Below are positions 1 through 8,180 of a DNA stretch of 64,000 nucleotides, one piece after another. Origin of the DNA: Oligoflexus tunisiensis (GTDB lineage Bacteria > Bdellovibrionota_B > Oligoflexia > Oligoflexales > Oligoflexaceae); contig NZ_BDFO01000001.1 of the NCBI RefSeq assembly GCF_001748245.1, positions 1,907,345 through 1,971,344 of the forward strand, read 5' to 3'. The notes beneath the pieces were generated by a model. The model was not told the origin of the DNA and did no database searches. It saw only the letters and a list, made by a program, of their open reading frames with translations. Both the position numbers and the translations under genes were made by a program. Numbering within the stretch: the stretch's first letter is position 1; the number at the start of each line of letters is the position of its first letter.

Positions 1-826
1 TGTTCAGTACCACAAAGCCTTTCAGAAGCGAAGCACAGACGGCTTTGCTCTGAAGCCGAATAGGCATGAGCATTGCGAATTGCGTACTGGCGTTCGGATC
101 GGATGCGCAGTTGATGGCCAGGGTATGGGCGTCACACTTCGCAAGTTTCTCCATGGTCGTCTGGAGGTCCTGCGGCAGGCTCGCTTTGGTTCGGCCTTCG
201 ATCAAAAGGCCGACATAGGAACCATCGGCAACGAGATGAATACTGTCGCAGCTTTGCAAAAGTTCGGACAAAGCCTGCACAAAACTGAGCATGATGCCGG
301 TGCGATCCCAGCTGAATCCATACTGGGTGCTGCAATTCTTCACAAAGGCTTCGGCTGCCGCGCGATCCTGGATCGCCTGGGAACGCAGCACGCTGCCCCA
401 GGCAAGACAATCCTTCAGATCAAAGGCTTCCGTACCGTTGCAGGCCATTGAAATCAAGCGGAAGAAATAGCTGGTCACCAAAGGATCAGCAGGATCAAGC
501 CATACAGTGATATGGGCTGGATCTGGCTGCGTGCAGATCAGTTCCGCTTTCAGATCTTCGCTCTGCTGCTGATAAATACGAGCGAGAAGATGCTGATCGG
601 TCATCTGCTGAGTTTCATCCACCTTGCCCACGGTGCCCGAGGTGGCGAAGAGCAGATGATGCATCTGCTCGGTGTTCTCATCCAGGCGGCGGACCAGTTC
701 CGATTGCAGGGAACTGGCGAAGCGATCTTCCATCGACGCCTGCAGGCAAACGATGGTTTGGCGAAGGGCTTCCTTGAATTGAATCAGCCCTTCAAAGCGC
801 TTCTTTTTTGGTTTTTCGTCCGACAT
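1..826 (-). CDS. Unrecognised cytoplasmic protein, 3' end cut by window edge
   Basis: An open frame runs on the minus strand from ATG at 826 to the window edge without a stop, giving 275 codons of an incomplete gene. The start reads MSDEKPKKKRFEGLIQFKEA, and a GGCGG stretch just upstream is a weak SD. No signal peptide or membrane segment is visible. The middle contains WLDPADPLVTSYFFRLISMA and the end contains several Cys and Asp-rich turns, but I recognise no family motif. The codons have GC-rich third positions like the neighbouring genes, so it is probably real. The next gene upstream on the same strand is pgsA, about 125 bp away, so the two could be co-transcribed. Function unknown. Confidence 0.7.
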   Translation of the reverse strand, partial: MSDEKPKKKRFEGLIQFKEALRQTIVCLQASMEDRFASSLQSELVRRLDENTEQMHHLLFATSGTVGKVDETQQMTDQHLLARIYQQQSEDLKAELICTQPDPAHITVWLDPADPLVTSYFFRLISMACNGTEAFDLKDCLAWGSVLRSQAIQDRAAAEAFVKNCSTQYGFSWDRTGIMLSFVQALSELLQSCDSIHLVADGSYVGLLIEGRTKASLPQDLQTTMEKLAKCDAHTLAINCASDPNASTQFAMLMPIRLQSKAVCASLLKGFVVLN

Positions 827-951
827 ATACCGCCAAGACTTGTTGGGACACTCCTCTTAACTCTTCTGATATCGGCGGTCTAGGAAGGAAGTTAAGTTTC
901 AACGGCGATTTCCCTGAAAGTTTTGGAGGGCTTGCGTATAACATATTGAAA

Positions 952-1521
952 TTATTGGAAGTCGTGGCGACTATGTTCCCAAAATTTGTTCCAGTAGGCC
1001 CAGCCCGAGAAGTAGGAGAAAGCGATGGAGACCCAAAGCAGGATCATTCCGGCGACGTGATACTCACCCAGTCGCAGAAGCAGCAGTGTAATGGCCACAT
1101 CCTGAAAGGCGGTTTTGATTTTGCCATAACTCGAAACCTTGATGCTGAAGCCCTGTTCGCTCGCAGCCAGACGCAGGCCACTGATGGCGATCTCCCGGCA
1201 GAGGACCAGAATCGTTATCCAGCCGCTGACAATTTGCGCTTCCGTTAAGATCACCAACGCCGCCATTACCAGGAGTTTGTCGGAAATGGGGTCCAGGACT
1301 TCGCCAATGCGCGTGATGTTGTTCGTCTTCCGCGCGATATAGCCGTCCAGAAAATCGGTGATGGCGCCGACCGCAAACAGCCCGGCGGCCAGGTAATTGA
1401 GCGGGCGGATATCCCAAATGTAGAGGAAAGCAATCAACGGGATAACGACAATGCGAAACAGCGTGAGCTTGTTCGGCAGGTTACGCATCCACATCTTTAG
1501 ATCTTGCTTGTCGTTATCCAT
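952..1521 (-). CDS. pgsA: CDP-diacylglycerol--glycerol-3-phosphate 3-phosphatidyltransferase
   Basis: The gene makes phosphatidylglycerophosphate from CDP-diacylglycerol and glycerol-3-phosphate, the committed step to phosphatidylglycerol and cardiolipin at the inner membrane. The protein is 189 aa, the usual size. It carries the CDP-alcohol phosphatidyltransferase signature: DGYIAR, eight residues, G, three, D, three, D (GEVLDPISD). Several hydrophobic membrane segments surround it. I chose ATG at 1521 (MDNDKQDLK) because AAGG lies 7 bases upstream; the longer frame would need GTG at 1536. It is divergent from nadB, separated by about 166 bp that must hold both promoters. Other CDP-alcohol transferases share the motif, but length and N-terminal NLPNKLTLFRI fit PgsA. 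Confidence 0.92.
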   Translation of the reverse strand: MDNDKQDLKMWMRNLPNKLTLFRIVVIPLIAFLYIWDIRPLNYLAAGLFAVGAITDFLDGYIARKTNNITRIGEVLDPISDKLLVMAALVILTEAQIVSGWITILVLCREIAISGLRLAASEQGFSIKVSSYGKIKTAFQDVAITLLLLRLGEYHVAGMILLWVSIAFSYFSGWAYWNKFWEHSRHDFQ

Positions 1522-1687
1522 CTTTCGCCTTCGCACTGCTCATGATATTGATGTAGCAACCGCATACGGGGGCCCGGCCTTGGTTGCGCAAAGCTTTTGC
1601 TGTCGCTGCGGCATACGGATCCCAATATAGCTGAAGTTGCCGCGTGAAGACCACGGAATTTGCGGGCTTTCCATGAAAGGTGCTGTC

Positions 1688-3289
1688 ATGGCGCTCACGA
1701 TAGAAACGGAACATCTCATCATCGGCTCGGGCATTGCTGGTTTGATGCTGGCCCATAAACTAGGTCAATTCAGCAAGGTTACGGTCATTGCCAAGGGCAG
1801 CCTGCTCGATAACAATACGCGCTATGCGCAGGGCGGAATCGCATCGGTCATGGGGCCGGAGGACTCCTTTGAGCAGCATATTGAGGATACCCTGGAAGCG
1901 GGCGCGGGTCTATGTCACCGCGATATTGTACGCATGGTCGTGGAAAAGGGACCGGCTCTGATCAACGAATTGATCGAGCTCGGCGTGGATTTTACCCGAG
2001 CCAAGGATGGGACCCTGGACCAGCCCTATCATCTGACCCGGGAGGGCGGACATTCAGCGCGACGTATCATCCATGCCCATGACCTGACGGGACAGGAGGT
2101 GTTGCGGGCTCTGATTGAAGCCGTGACTCACAATCCGAATATTCAGGTCTTTGACGGCATGTTTGCCGTTGATCTCTTGACCACCGACAAGTACCGCCCA
2201 CAATTTGGTAGCAACAGTTGTCTCGGCGCTTATGTCTTCGATAACAAACATAATCAGATTATTCAGTTCCGGGCCCAGGCCACCTTCCTTTGTACGGGGG
2301 GTCACGGCAAGGTCTATCTCTATACGTCCAATCCGGATGTCGCGACCGGTGATGGCCTGTCCATGGGCTGGCGCGCCGGCTGCAAGGTGGCGAATTTGGA
2401 ATTCATGCAATTCCATCCCACCTGTTTGTATAGTCAGAAGGCCAAGAACTTTTTGATTTCCGAAGCGGTGCGTGGTGAGGGTGCGGTGCTGAAGGATGCG
2501 CAGGGTCAGCCCTTTATGCATAAGTATTCGCCGCTTGAATCCCTGGCTCCCCGTGATGTTGTCGCTCGTGCTGTGGACCGCGAAATTAAAAAGAGCGGGC
2601 TGCCCTTTGTTTATCTCGATGCCCGTTCGCTCGGCGCGGAAAAGATTCGCTCGCACTTTCCCAATATTCATAAAGTCTGCCTGGAGCAGGGCATCGATAT
2701 GACCAAGGAAATGATCCCGGTGGTGCCAGCCGCGCATTTCAGCTGCGGAGGCCTGGCCACGGATTCCTGGGGACGGACCACGGTCAATAATCTCTATGCC
2801 GTGGGCGAGGTGGCCTGCACGGGCCTGCACGGGGCGAACCGGCTGGCATCGAATAGCCTACTTGAGGCATTGGTTTTTTCGGATCGCGTGTCGCATCATG
2901 TTCAAAACTTTGGTCTGCCGCCTCTTCCGGAGACGAAGGTGCCTGATTGGAATTCGGCTGGGACCATTCCCACGGATGAACTGGTAGTCCTGACTCATAC
3001 CTGGGATGAGATCCGGCGCATCATGTGGAACTATGTCGGCATCGTCCGGACGGAGAAGCGCCTGCAGCGTGCCTTTGACAAGATCAATGCGATCCGCAAT
3101 GAGCTGCAGTCCTATTACTGGGAGCATCAGATCGATACGTCCCTGCTGGAAGTTCGCAACCTGGCGGATGTGGCCTTCCTGACCATTCGCTGTGCGATGA
3201 AGCGCAAGGAGTCGCGGGGCATCCACTACAATTTGGATTATCTGGAGATCGACAATACCCAGGAACCCCTTGATACGTTGATCTGGTAG
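1688..3289 (+). CDS. nadB: L-aspartate oxidase
   Basis: NadB oxidises L-aspartate to iminoaspartate, which NadA condenses with dihydroxyacetone phosphate to quinolinate in de novo NAD synthesis. The 533-aa flavoprotein begins with a Rossmann FAD motif (IIGSGIAGLMLAHKLG). It has the fumarate-reductase-family active-site region (REGGHSARRIIHA), the substrate loop (FMQFHPTCLY), HFSCGG and the C-terminal NRLASNSLLEALVFS. ATG at 1688 is preferred because AAAGG ends 7 bases upstream; an in-frame ATG at 1673 and a longer frame from 1637 exist but lack a good SD. The FKBP lipoprotein starts about 80 bp downstream on the same strand. Family assignment is firm; SdhA/FrdA is excluded by length and context. 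Confidence 0.95.
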   Translation: MALTIETEHLIIGSGIAGLMLAHKLGQFSKVTVIAKGSLLDNNTRYAQGGIASVMGPEDSFEQHIEDTLEAGAGLCHRDIVRMVVEKGPALINELIELGVDFTRAKDGTLDQPYHLTREGGHSARRIIHAHDLTGQEVLRALIEAVTHNPNIQVFDGMFAVDLLTTDKYRPQFGSNSCLGAYVFDNKHNQIIQFRAQATFLCTGGHGKVYLYTSNPDVATGDGLSMGWRAGCKVANLEFMQFHPTCLYSQKAKNFLISEAVRGEGAVLKDAQGQPFMHKYSPLESLAPRDVVARAVDREIKKSGLPFVYLDARSLGAEKIRSHFPNIHKVCLEQGIDMTKEMIPVVPAAHFSCGGLATDSWGRTTVNNLYAVGEVACTGLHGANRLASNSLLEALVFSDRVSHHVQNFGLPPLPETKVPDWNSAGTIPTDELVVLTHTWDEIRRIMWNYVGIVRTEKRLQRAFDKINAIRNELQSYYWEHQIDTSLLEVRNLADVAFLTIRCAMKRKESRGIHYNLDYLEIDNTQEPLDTLIW

Positions 3290-3370
3290 TATGGATTGCT
3301 GCTTGCATTCGCAGTCCCTTCGGACATAATGGACGATCTTGTAACGTTTTGGCTAAGCAGAGGACAAATT

Positions 3371-3838
3371 ATGCGCACATCTTATGTTGTTTCTTCGGTC
3401 TTCGTGGTGTTGCTCGGGATGGGTGGCTGCAAATGCAGTGGTGATGAAACCAAGGAAGGCACACCCACAACCTCGACAACCACAACCCCCGCGGCTGAGC
3501 CCGCTGCTGCGGCCACGGAGTTGAAAATCGAGGACATCAAAGTTGGTGACGGCGCTCTGGCGGAACCAGGCAAGCAGGTGGTCGTGCATTATACCGGGAC
3601 TCTGACCGACGGCACCAAGTTCGACAGCTCGGTGGACCGCAATGAGCCCTTTACCTTCTCCCTCGGCGCTGGCCAGGTGATCAAGGGTTGGGACGAAGGC
3701 GTGAAGGGTATGAAGGTTGGCGGCAAGCGCAAACTGACCATTCCTCCCCATCTGGGTTATGGTGAAGCTGGCGCGGGCGGCGTGATTCCACCCAACGCCA
3801 CGTTGATCTTTGAGGTTGAACTTCTGGATGTGAAATAA
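3371..3838 (+). CDS. FKBP-type peptidyl-prolyl cis-trans isomerase, probable lipoprotein
   Basis: This 155-aa protein has a short N-terminal hydrophobic segment ending LLGMGGC, an atypical lipobox with Met at -3. A Thr/Ala/Pro-rich linker follows, then one FKBP domain (about residues 45-155). Family-conserved elements are [29 protein letters not shown], the basic GGKRKLTIP and the closing [10 protein letters not shown]. It should catalyse proline isomerisation as a periplasmic folding helper. ATG at 3371 is preceded by AGAGGA at ideal distance, so the longer frame from 3296 is rejected. The gene ends in a short imperfect tandem duplication that repeats its last codons and 3' flank. Confidence 0.9.
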   Translation: MRTSYVVSSVFVVLLGMGGCKCSGDETKEGTPTTSTTTTPAAEPAAAATELKIEDIKVGDGALAEPGKQVVVHYTGTLTDGTKFDSSVDRNEPFTFSLGAGQVIKGWDEGVKGMKVGGKRKLTIPPHLGYGEAGAGGVIPPNATLIFEVELLDVK

Positions 3839-3905
3839 GCCTCAGGCCGCGAGCCGGCAGGCGCAGGTTTGGATGTGAAATAGCATCAAGCCGCGATCCG
3901 GTATC
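3826..3905. repeat. Imperfect tandem duplication at FKBP gene 3' end
   Basis: Two copies with a period of about 44 bp start with GGATGTGAAATA at 3827 and 3871 and continue into a similar CCGCGA-CCGG segment. A partial third CCGCGAGCCG unit follows at about 3910. The first copy includes the last codons and stop of the FKBP gene; the second lies in the short space before the convergent phosphatase gene. No T-tract terminator is seen. Confidence 0.6.
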
Positions 3906-3932
3906 AGCCCGCGAGCCGACAGGAGCGCGGAT

Positions 3933-5036
3933 TCACTCCCGCTCCTCGATGGCCTTGACCCAATCCTTGGCAAGGCCCAGTATGGTTTTTTCCTCAAGAT
4001 CCACCCGATCACGATGCTGCCCGGGACGCAGCCAGGCACGATTCGGCAGGCTGCCGAGCGGTGGTCCGCGGCGCAGAAAATCCTCAGCCTTCTTTAAAGC
4101 CTCCACATCGCGACCCATGGCCGTGAAAACGGTTTCCGCCTGCATGAGACAGGCGAGCAGTTCCTCGCGGGCGAGGCCGTAGTCGTTGTGCAGAAGACGC
4201 GTGATGCGCGGCAGGGACGAGGCCGGGCAAAGGTTCCAGGCGAGCAGGTGCAGGACCACTTCAAAATAGGAATCAAAGGTCAGTACCATATCCGTCAGCG
4301 GTGGCACCTCGTTGAAGATATAACCCGGCGCCTTGCGGATCAGGATCCCCATGACCTGCACACCGGAAAAATTCCGGGCGATCAAAGGTTCAAGGGTATT
4401 CAGCACTTCATGTTCGACCTTGCCGAGGCTCAGATACTCCCGATAACCAGCTGGCGTCAGCTCCCCGGTGAGAAGCATCTGCACCCCGCAGTAAATGAAA
4501 GCATCCAGCTCCGCGTTGTCGCCGATCAGAATGAATTTGGATTTGGGCGGGGCCTTGGCCATATGATTCAAAATGGTGGCGGTCTTGTAGGCGACATGCT
4601 GTTTCAATAATTTCAAGCGGCCCATCTTGAGGTTATAGGCCTGATTCTTGAAAGTATCACTGGTCCAGTCGAGACCATCCTTGGCAAGCTTGTCGCGAAT
4701 CACCCGCCGCAGCTGAGGAGGTGAAGCCGAGAGAAAATGCAAAGGCCGTGGACCCGGAATATCCTCGCCTTCGAAGGCTGCCCCCCAACGGGCGGCAAGC
4801 AGGGCCAGGGGCGCGCCGTTCACAGCGATCTTGGCATCCGCATCCTCAAAGGCGATCCGGATCATGCCGACCGCGCTTTCAAAACGGGTTTCGATATAGG
4901 TTTTATCAATGTCACAGATGATCTGGATATCCGCGGCCGGCTCGGTCAGCAGGGTTTCCGTATCGATCAGCGAATTGACATTGTAGCTGCGATTGCGATT
5001 GGATTCAGAACGGGATCCGCGCCAGAATCGATTCAT
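3933..5036 (-). CDS. HAD-superfamily phosphatase, App1/LNS2 (DUF2183)-like
   Basis: The 367-aa protein contains a HAD-type set in the order expected for the App1p/LNS2 phosphatidate-phosphatase-like family. These are a DxDxT nucleophile motif (IICDIDKTYI, about residues 40-50), a Ser motif (LHFLSASPPQLRRVI), a conserved Lys region (LKLLKQHVAYKT) and an acidic motif (FILIGDNAELDAFIY). Family members act on phospholipids, but the substrate here is unknown. The C-terminal 130 residues (TDMVLTFDSYFEVVLHLLAW onward) match nothing I recognise. ATG at 5036 has GGAGGA 7 bases upstream. No signal peptide is visible. It lies 39 bp downstream of the flagellin-like gene on the same strand, so it may be the last gene of that operon. 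Confidence 0.7.
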   Translation of the reverse strand: MNRFWRGSRSESNRNRSYNVNSLIDTETLLTEPAADIQIICDIDKTYIETRFESAVGMIRIAFEDADAKIAVNGAPLALLAARWGAAFEGEDIPGPRPLHFLSASPPQLRRVIRDKLAKDGLDWTSDTFKNQAYNLKMGRLKLLKQHVAYKTATILNHMAKAPPKSKFILIGDNAELDAFIYCGVQMLLTGELTPAGYREYLSLGKVEHEVLNTLEPLIARNFSGVQVMGILIRKAPGYIFNEVPPLTDMVLTFDSYFEVVLHLLAWNLCPASSLPRITRLLHNDYGLAREELLACLMQAETVFTAMGRDVEALKKAEDFLRRGPPLGSLPNRAWLRPGQHRDRVDLEEKTILGLAKDWVKAIEERE

Positions 5037-5075
5037 GATTCGTTCCTCCGCACCTATTATAGCTGATTGAAGCGC

Positions 5076-6005
5076 TTAGGAAAGGAGGGATTGGATCAGG
5101 TGCAGGGCGGTGCCCGCGGCGATGTTGTTTTGCGTAAGCAGGGCCGTGCCTGTCTGCAGAAGGATATTGTTCTGGGTCATCTTCGCCACTTCACTCGCAT
5201 AGTCCACGTCAGCGATTCGCGATTTGGCGGCGGCAATGTTTTCCGTTACGACATCGTTGTAGTCCATGGCCCGGTTCAGTCGGGTCTGCATGGCGCCATA
5301 GGCCGCCCGAAAGCCACTGATCTTATCGAGGGCTTCATCATATACGCTGGAAAAGCGAGTGTCCTCGGGTTCCATCAGTTCACGTGCGGTATCCAGATCC
5401 ACACCCTCATCATCGTGGAGAAACTCGCCCACCGATTTGAGCCCGAGCCCAAGGGTGGTGACGACGACATCCTTCAAGCCTTCAAAACGCAGCTCATTCC
5501 AGTCACCGCTGTCGGCTGGAGCATCGTCGTCGCGCATGGCCTCATCCACCCGGAAGATCAAACGTTCCGGCACCTTTTCGTTATGGCCATTGAGCAGGGG
5601 AATGCTATTGAATTCCGTGGTTGAGGCGATACGATCGATTTCCTTGTGCAGCGCTTCATATTCGATAAAAAGATATTTGCGCTCGGTATCACTCAGCGTG
5701 GTGGTGGAGGCGGCCGTGTTGATCTCTTTCATGCGCAGCAGCATGTTGGTGACTTCAGTAAAACCACCTTCCGCGGTCTGCAGAAGGGAAACGGCATCAT
5801 TGATATTGCGCTTCGAGGTGGCGAGACCTCGCAGCTTATGTTCCAATCGATCAGCCAGCGCGCGGTCGGCCGGCTTGGGATCCTGGGTGGTGAAGATCTG
5901 ACCCGAGCTGAGTTTTTCCAGACTGCTCTGGTTCTCCTTGCGGGCCTGTTCCAAGGCATTGGTGATCTTAAGACCGGTTGCCTTGTCATTGAGAATAAAG
6001 GTCAT
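5076..6005 (-). CDS. Flagellin-like protein
   Basis: At 309 aa it has both conserved flagellin ends. The N-terminal D0/D1 helix region (residues 1-130) includes SSLEKLSSGQ, ADRLEHKLRGL and NINDAVSLLQTAEGG. The C-terminal region includes MQTRLNRAMDY, NIAAAKSRIADVDYASEVAKMT and ILLQTGTALLTQNN. The short acidic middle suggests no large outer domains. The family polymerises into the filament, or acts as a minor or hook-associated subunit. The first residues (MTFILNDKATGLKI) lack the usual MAxxINTN start. ATG at 6005 lies two bases after the MCP stop, implying translational coupling; an in-frame TTG at 6011 is the alternative. A flagellin coupled to a chemoreceptor is unusual. Confidence 0.82.
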   Translation of the reverse strand: MTFILNDKATGLKITNALEQARKENQSSLEKLSSGQIFTTQDPKPADRALADRLEHKLRGLATSKRNINDAVSLLQTAEGGFTEVTNMLLRMKEINTAASTTTLSDTERKYLFIEYEALHKEIDRIASTTEFNSIPLLNGHNEKVPERLIFRVDEAMRDDDAPADSGDWNELRFEGLKDVVVTTLGLGLKSVGEFLHDDEGVDLDTARELMEPEDTRFSSVYDEALDKISGFRAAYGAMQTRLNRAMDYNDVVTENIAAAKSRIADVDYASEVAKMTQNNILLQTGTALLTQNNIAAGTALHLIQSLLS

Positions 6006-6007
6006 GC

Positions 6008-7942
6008 TCAACTCACTTTTTGCGTCTCATCCGGTTCACCGATCAAGACATCATCCTCGGGCAGCATGTTGATGTCGGTTTCGTCGCGTTCTTCCTTGGG
6101 ACTGGTCTGCTTGCTCAGGACGGGGCTGGGTTGCAGGGTCCGTTCCGCCTCTGCGACCCTATAGAGTTCCGCCAGTTCTGTCCGGGCCTGTTCCGAAGGA
6201 CTGCGAATAATTTCCAGACTGCGGCTGCAGGATTTGACCAGTTCGATCATGCGGCCGAAGCGGGCACTGCGCCGGCTATTGCCAACATCCTGCTGCAGGC
6301 TTTGCTGATAGACCTGATTGAAGCCGTTGAGCAGGTTTTCCGAATTGGCGATGCCCTCTTCAATGCGACCTTTGATGCTTTCGAGGGAATAAAAGAGACC
6401 CTCGACCAGCCGATCGCAGTGGGACATTTCAAAGAACTGACGGTTGAGCAGACGCGCGAGACGATCGGAATGGATGGTCAACTGATTGGCTTCCGTATAG
6501 GTGACCGATGTCATGCGTCCGTGATCTTCCAAAAGATTATTCAGGCCCACACAGAACTTGCGGAGTTCAGCGGATTGCTTTTCAATCTGCTTCAGGTCAT
6601 GCATGTGATTGCCCACATCCACCACCAGCTGACTCAGCTCTGACAGAGCCTGGCGGGACAGGGTCACCGCCTCGCGATAGGAACGATCGACTTCCAGCAT
6701 GCGCGAGTGGGCCAGCTCCACGGAGCGCGCGCTTTTTTCCAGACAGTGGGAGGCGTGATCCGCCTCCTGCTGGATGGTTCCCAAAAGATCGGTAATGGAT
6801 TTGGTCGCGGTCGAGGAACGCGCGGCGAGGTTACGAACCTCACCGGCTACGACGGCAAAACCCTGGCCCTGTTCCCCGGCCCGGGCGGCCTCAATGGAGG
6901 CATTCAAGGCCAGCTGGTTGGTCTGCTCGGCGATATCATCGATGACGTCGATGGTGTTCACGATTTCCTCGGCCCGTTCGGAGAGGCCACGCACGAGCTT
7001 GCTGGCATGGTTGACATCCTGGTTGGATTGCGCCATGGAGGAGGCCAGGATATCCATGGTGCTGAGCGTTTCCCTGGAAATTTCCGCCAGACGCGACACC
7101 TGTTCACGGGATGTTTCCGTATGTTTGCTATGGATATTGCCGAAATCGAGGGTCTTGATCAGAAGCTCGTTGGTTACGGTATGCTGCTTGCTGATCTTGT
7201 CCGCGGTATTTTTCACCTTGTCGTGGCTTTCCTTGATCTGCCGCAGTTTGCTGCCCATCACATTCCATTCCAGGCGCGTGGCCGATGCGAAGTGTGAGGA
7301 ATCCTCGCACTGTGTGGCCAGGCGTTGCAGCTTGTCCGTGATGTCCTTGGATGAACTGATGGTGGTCAGCACATCGCTGCGGATCCTTTGCAGCTGCGCC
7401 TCGACCCGCACCAGCTGATCGAACTGACTGTCAATCAGTGCATTGCGACGCTGGCCGTGTTTTTCCTTGTCGTTATCGAGATCGCCCAGATCCTGGCAGA
7501 CCAGTTTCAGGTCGGCCACGGTCTGTTCCAGGGTCTGCAGGTAAAAGCTCATCGACTCAGCATCGTCAATCGGGAGCTTATCCCTCTCGCGCCGGCGTCG
7601 CGCGATCAGCGGCAGGTTGGAGCCTGACAGCAGGGCGAGTGAAGCCAGACCCAGGACGATCAGAGACAAAAGGCCCATGATGGCCAGCGCATTGCGTTCG
7701 AGAAGCAGCGAGCCCTCCCGGGTCACATTGAGGTTTTGCGCGCTGGCGGCAATGACCCGTGCCTCGTTGCTGTCCTTGGGAAAGGTGAAGCCGAATTCCT
7801 CCCAGCTGTTCTGGATTCTTTGCAGCTCATCGTTGCGGTTGTGGGCCCCTACATTCCATATCATAAGATTGGCGACCCATAGGCAGGCGAGCAGGCTGCC
7901 AAGCCAGAGGATTAAAGCCAGGATACGATTGTGCGCACTCAT
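6008..7942 (-). CDS. Methyl-accepting chemotaxis protein
   Basis: This 644-aa transmembrane chemoreceptor has TM1 at residues 7-30, a small periplasmic loop of about 55 residues, TM2 at 84-108 and a basic stop (ARRRRERDK). A long cytoplasmic coiled coil follows. The signalling hairpin tip at about 331-366 is canonical (DIAEQTNQLALNASIEAARA then GFAVVAGEVRNLA). The small sensor loop suggests sensing in or near the membrane rather than by a folded ligand domain. ATG at 7942 has AGGGAG 7 bases upstream. A sigma-28-like promoter lies about 40 bases before the start. The flagellin-like gene follows at two bases. Confidence 0.93.
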   Translation of the reverse strand: MSAHNRILALILWLGSLLACLWVANLMIWNVGAHNRNDELQRIQNSWEEFGFTFPKDSNEARVIAASAQNLNVTREGSLLLERNALAIMGLLSLIVLGLASLALLSGSNLPLIARRRRERDKLPIDDAESMSFYLQTLEQTVADLKLVCQDLGDLDNDKEKHGQRRNALIDSQFDQLVRVEAQLQRIRSDVLTTISSSKDITDKLQRLATQCEDSSHFASATRLEWNVMGSKLRQIKESHDKVKNTADKISKQHTVTNELLIKTLDFGNIHSKHTETSREQVSRLAEISRETLSTMDILASSMAQSNQDVNHASKLVRGLSERAEEIVNTIDVIDDIAEQTNQLALNASIEAARAGEQGQGFAVVAGEVRNLAARSSTATKSITDLLGTIQQEADHASHCLEKSARSVELAHSRMLEVDRSYREAVTLSRQALSELSQLVVDVGNHMHDLKQIEKQSAELRKFCVGLNNLLEDHGRMTSVTYTEANQLTIHSDRLARLLNRQFFEMSHCDRLVEGLFYSLESIKGRIEEGIANSENLLNGFNQVYQQSLQQDVGNSRRSARFGRMIELVKSCSRSLEIIRSPSEQARTELAELYRVAEAERTLQPSPVLSKQTSPKEERDETDINMLPEDDVLIGEPDETQKVS

Positions 7943-7981
7943 CGACAGACTCCCTTGACGAAACGGGACGCTTCGGAAGGG

Positions 7982-8008
7982 CGATCGGCATTATTTCGTT
8001 TCAGTTGA
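7982..8008 (-). promoter_or_regulatory. Sigma-28-like promoter candidate for MCP/flagellin operon
   Basis: On the minus strand TCAA (8008-8005) is followed after exactly 15 bases by GCCGATCG (7989-7982). This is close to the FliA consensus TAAA-N15-GCCGATAA, matching 3 of 4 and 6 of 8 bases. It lies 40 bases before the MCP start, and the regulated operon encodes motility-type proteins, which supports the call. No transcript evidence. Confidence 0.5.
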
Positions 8009-8180
8009 GTTTTCAGGGTGGACTCAATTTCTGCAAATGCCGCAACGTGCCCGTCGACTTTCAGTTTCTGTGGGGCTTTTGTCCAAAAGCCAAAGTCGGC
8101 TTCAGTCCGCCCATCGACAATTTTTTGAAGTTGAATCGAGGATGCTCCGATAGCTAAGGGCCATGTTGGGAAAGGTGGCT

